NCBI RefSeq assembly: GCF_003012775.1
Contig: NZ_PXYG01000002.1
Location: 310,001 to 374,000, forward strand
Direction: 5' to 3'
Source: Zobellella endophytica
Lineage (GTDB): Bacteria; Pseudomonadota; Gammaproteobacteria; Enterobacterales; Aeromonadaceae
DNA: 64,000 bases
Shown here: positions 63,849 to 64,000 of the stretch, one piece after another
Layout: each line of letters begins with the position of its first letter
Position numbering within the stretch: position 1 is the stretch's first letter
Notes under the pieces: model-generated
The model's input: the letters and a program-made list of their open reading frames with translations, nothing else
Databases searched by the model: none
What the model was told of the DNA's origin: nothing
Translations under genes and position numbers: made by a program

Positions 63849-63886
63849 GGTGGGGAGTCACGGCGTCTTGATGGTGCCGTGCGGAC

Positions 63887-64000
63887 TCAGGGCTGGGCGT
63901 TGTTGAGGCTCAGGGTGCGGGACAATTCATGGGCGGCGGCGATCACCGCGTCCCGGATGCGGCCCTCGAATTCGGCCTGCGGAATGCCGCCCAGCGGGCA
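63887..64000 (-). CDS. C-terminus of a probable IclR family regulator (partial)
   Basis: A minus-strand frame open from the right edge to a TGA at 63889-63887. The 37 visible residues (…IPQAEFEGRIRDAVIAAAHELSRTLS…) form an amphipathic helix like the C-terminus of IclR-type effector domains, which end in an AAxELSRxLG-type helix. The family call is tentative, since only the tail is present. It is followed by a strong terminator and then the Rieske operon, so it is a good candidate for that operon's regulator. Confidence 0.45.
   Translation of the reverse strand, partial: CPLGGIPQAEFEGRIRDAVIAAAHELSRTLSLNNAQP

Overview
The window looks like a chromosomal stretch of a high-GC gammaproteobacterium. 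The AcnB, RhlE, NsrR, TonB/ExbBD, CrbS/CrbR and TcuAB proteins are all of gammaproteobacterial type. My best guess is the Aeromonadaceae branch that holds Oceanimonas, Oceanisphaera and Zobellella, but this is inference from gene content and no rRNA gene is present. I saw no phage, insertion sequence, tRNA or CRISPR array. The character is that of a metabolically versatile bacterium that lives on organic acids and aromatics.

Layout. 1-86: start of a truncated minus-strand gene. 365-6898: a TAXI-type TRAP transporter operon (binding protein, fused permease, DUF1850 protein) followed by a DctB/DctD-like two-component pair. 6883-9057: an NsrR-like nitric-oxide sensor and a diguanylate cyclase, with a 23-bp palindrome between them that resembles an NsrR operator. 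9207-16814: a DUF3108 protein, two MFS transporters and the CrbR/CrbS acetate-type two-component system, whose convergent ends are separated by two different perfect heptanucleotide tandem arrays. 16901-23597: a ChaN-like lipoprotein, an SMR pump, a three-gene signalling operon (receptor transducer, separate nitrate-sensor-like protein, PAS-GGDEF-EAL protein) and a glycerophosphodiesterase.

23640-38448 is a 15-kb tricarboxylate island. It has a LysR regulator, a PrpF-type isomerase, a first tripartite tricarboxylate transporter (TTT) with fused TctA-TctB, aconitase B, a GntR regulator, the tricarballylate dehydrogenase pair TcuA/TcuB and a second, three-gene TTT. Read together: uptake, dehydrogenation of tricarballylate to cis-aconitate, isomerisation of unsaturated tricarboxylates, and entry into the TCA cycle through aconitase. 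39213-46678 holds an outer-membrane porin, RhlE, a BenE-type symporter with its divergent XRE-cupin regulator, a CBS protein, tonB-exbB-exbD and a small unknown gene.

46788-64000 is a mainly co-directional minus-strand aromatic catabolic region: Rieske ferredoxin, a small helix-turn-helix protein, Rieske oxygenase, a diol-type SDR, an extradiol dioxygenase, ferredoxin reductase, an ACS-type MFS permease, a cupin, an alpha/beta hydrolase, a degenerate SDR, an aspartate-dehydrogenase-like enzyme, an aldehyde dehydrogenase and a ThDP enzyme. It is followed by a third TTT operon and a Tsx-like channel, with the tail of a probable IclR regulator at the window edge. The upper half is a recognisable ring-hydroxylation and meta-cleavage route. 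The lower half lacks the usual dienoate hydratase and aldolase and carries unusual enzymes instead. The Rieske operon and the third TTT operon share a 16-bp upstream motif. This region is the best candidate for an undescribed system.
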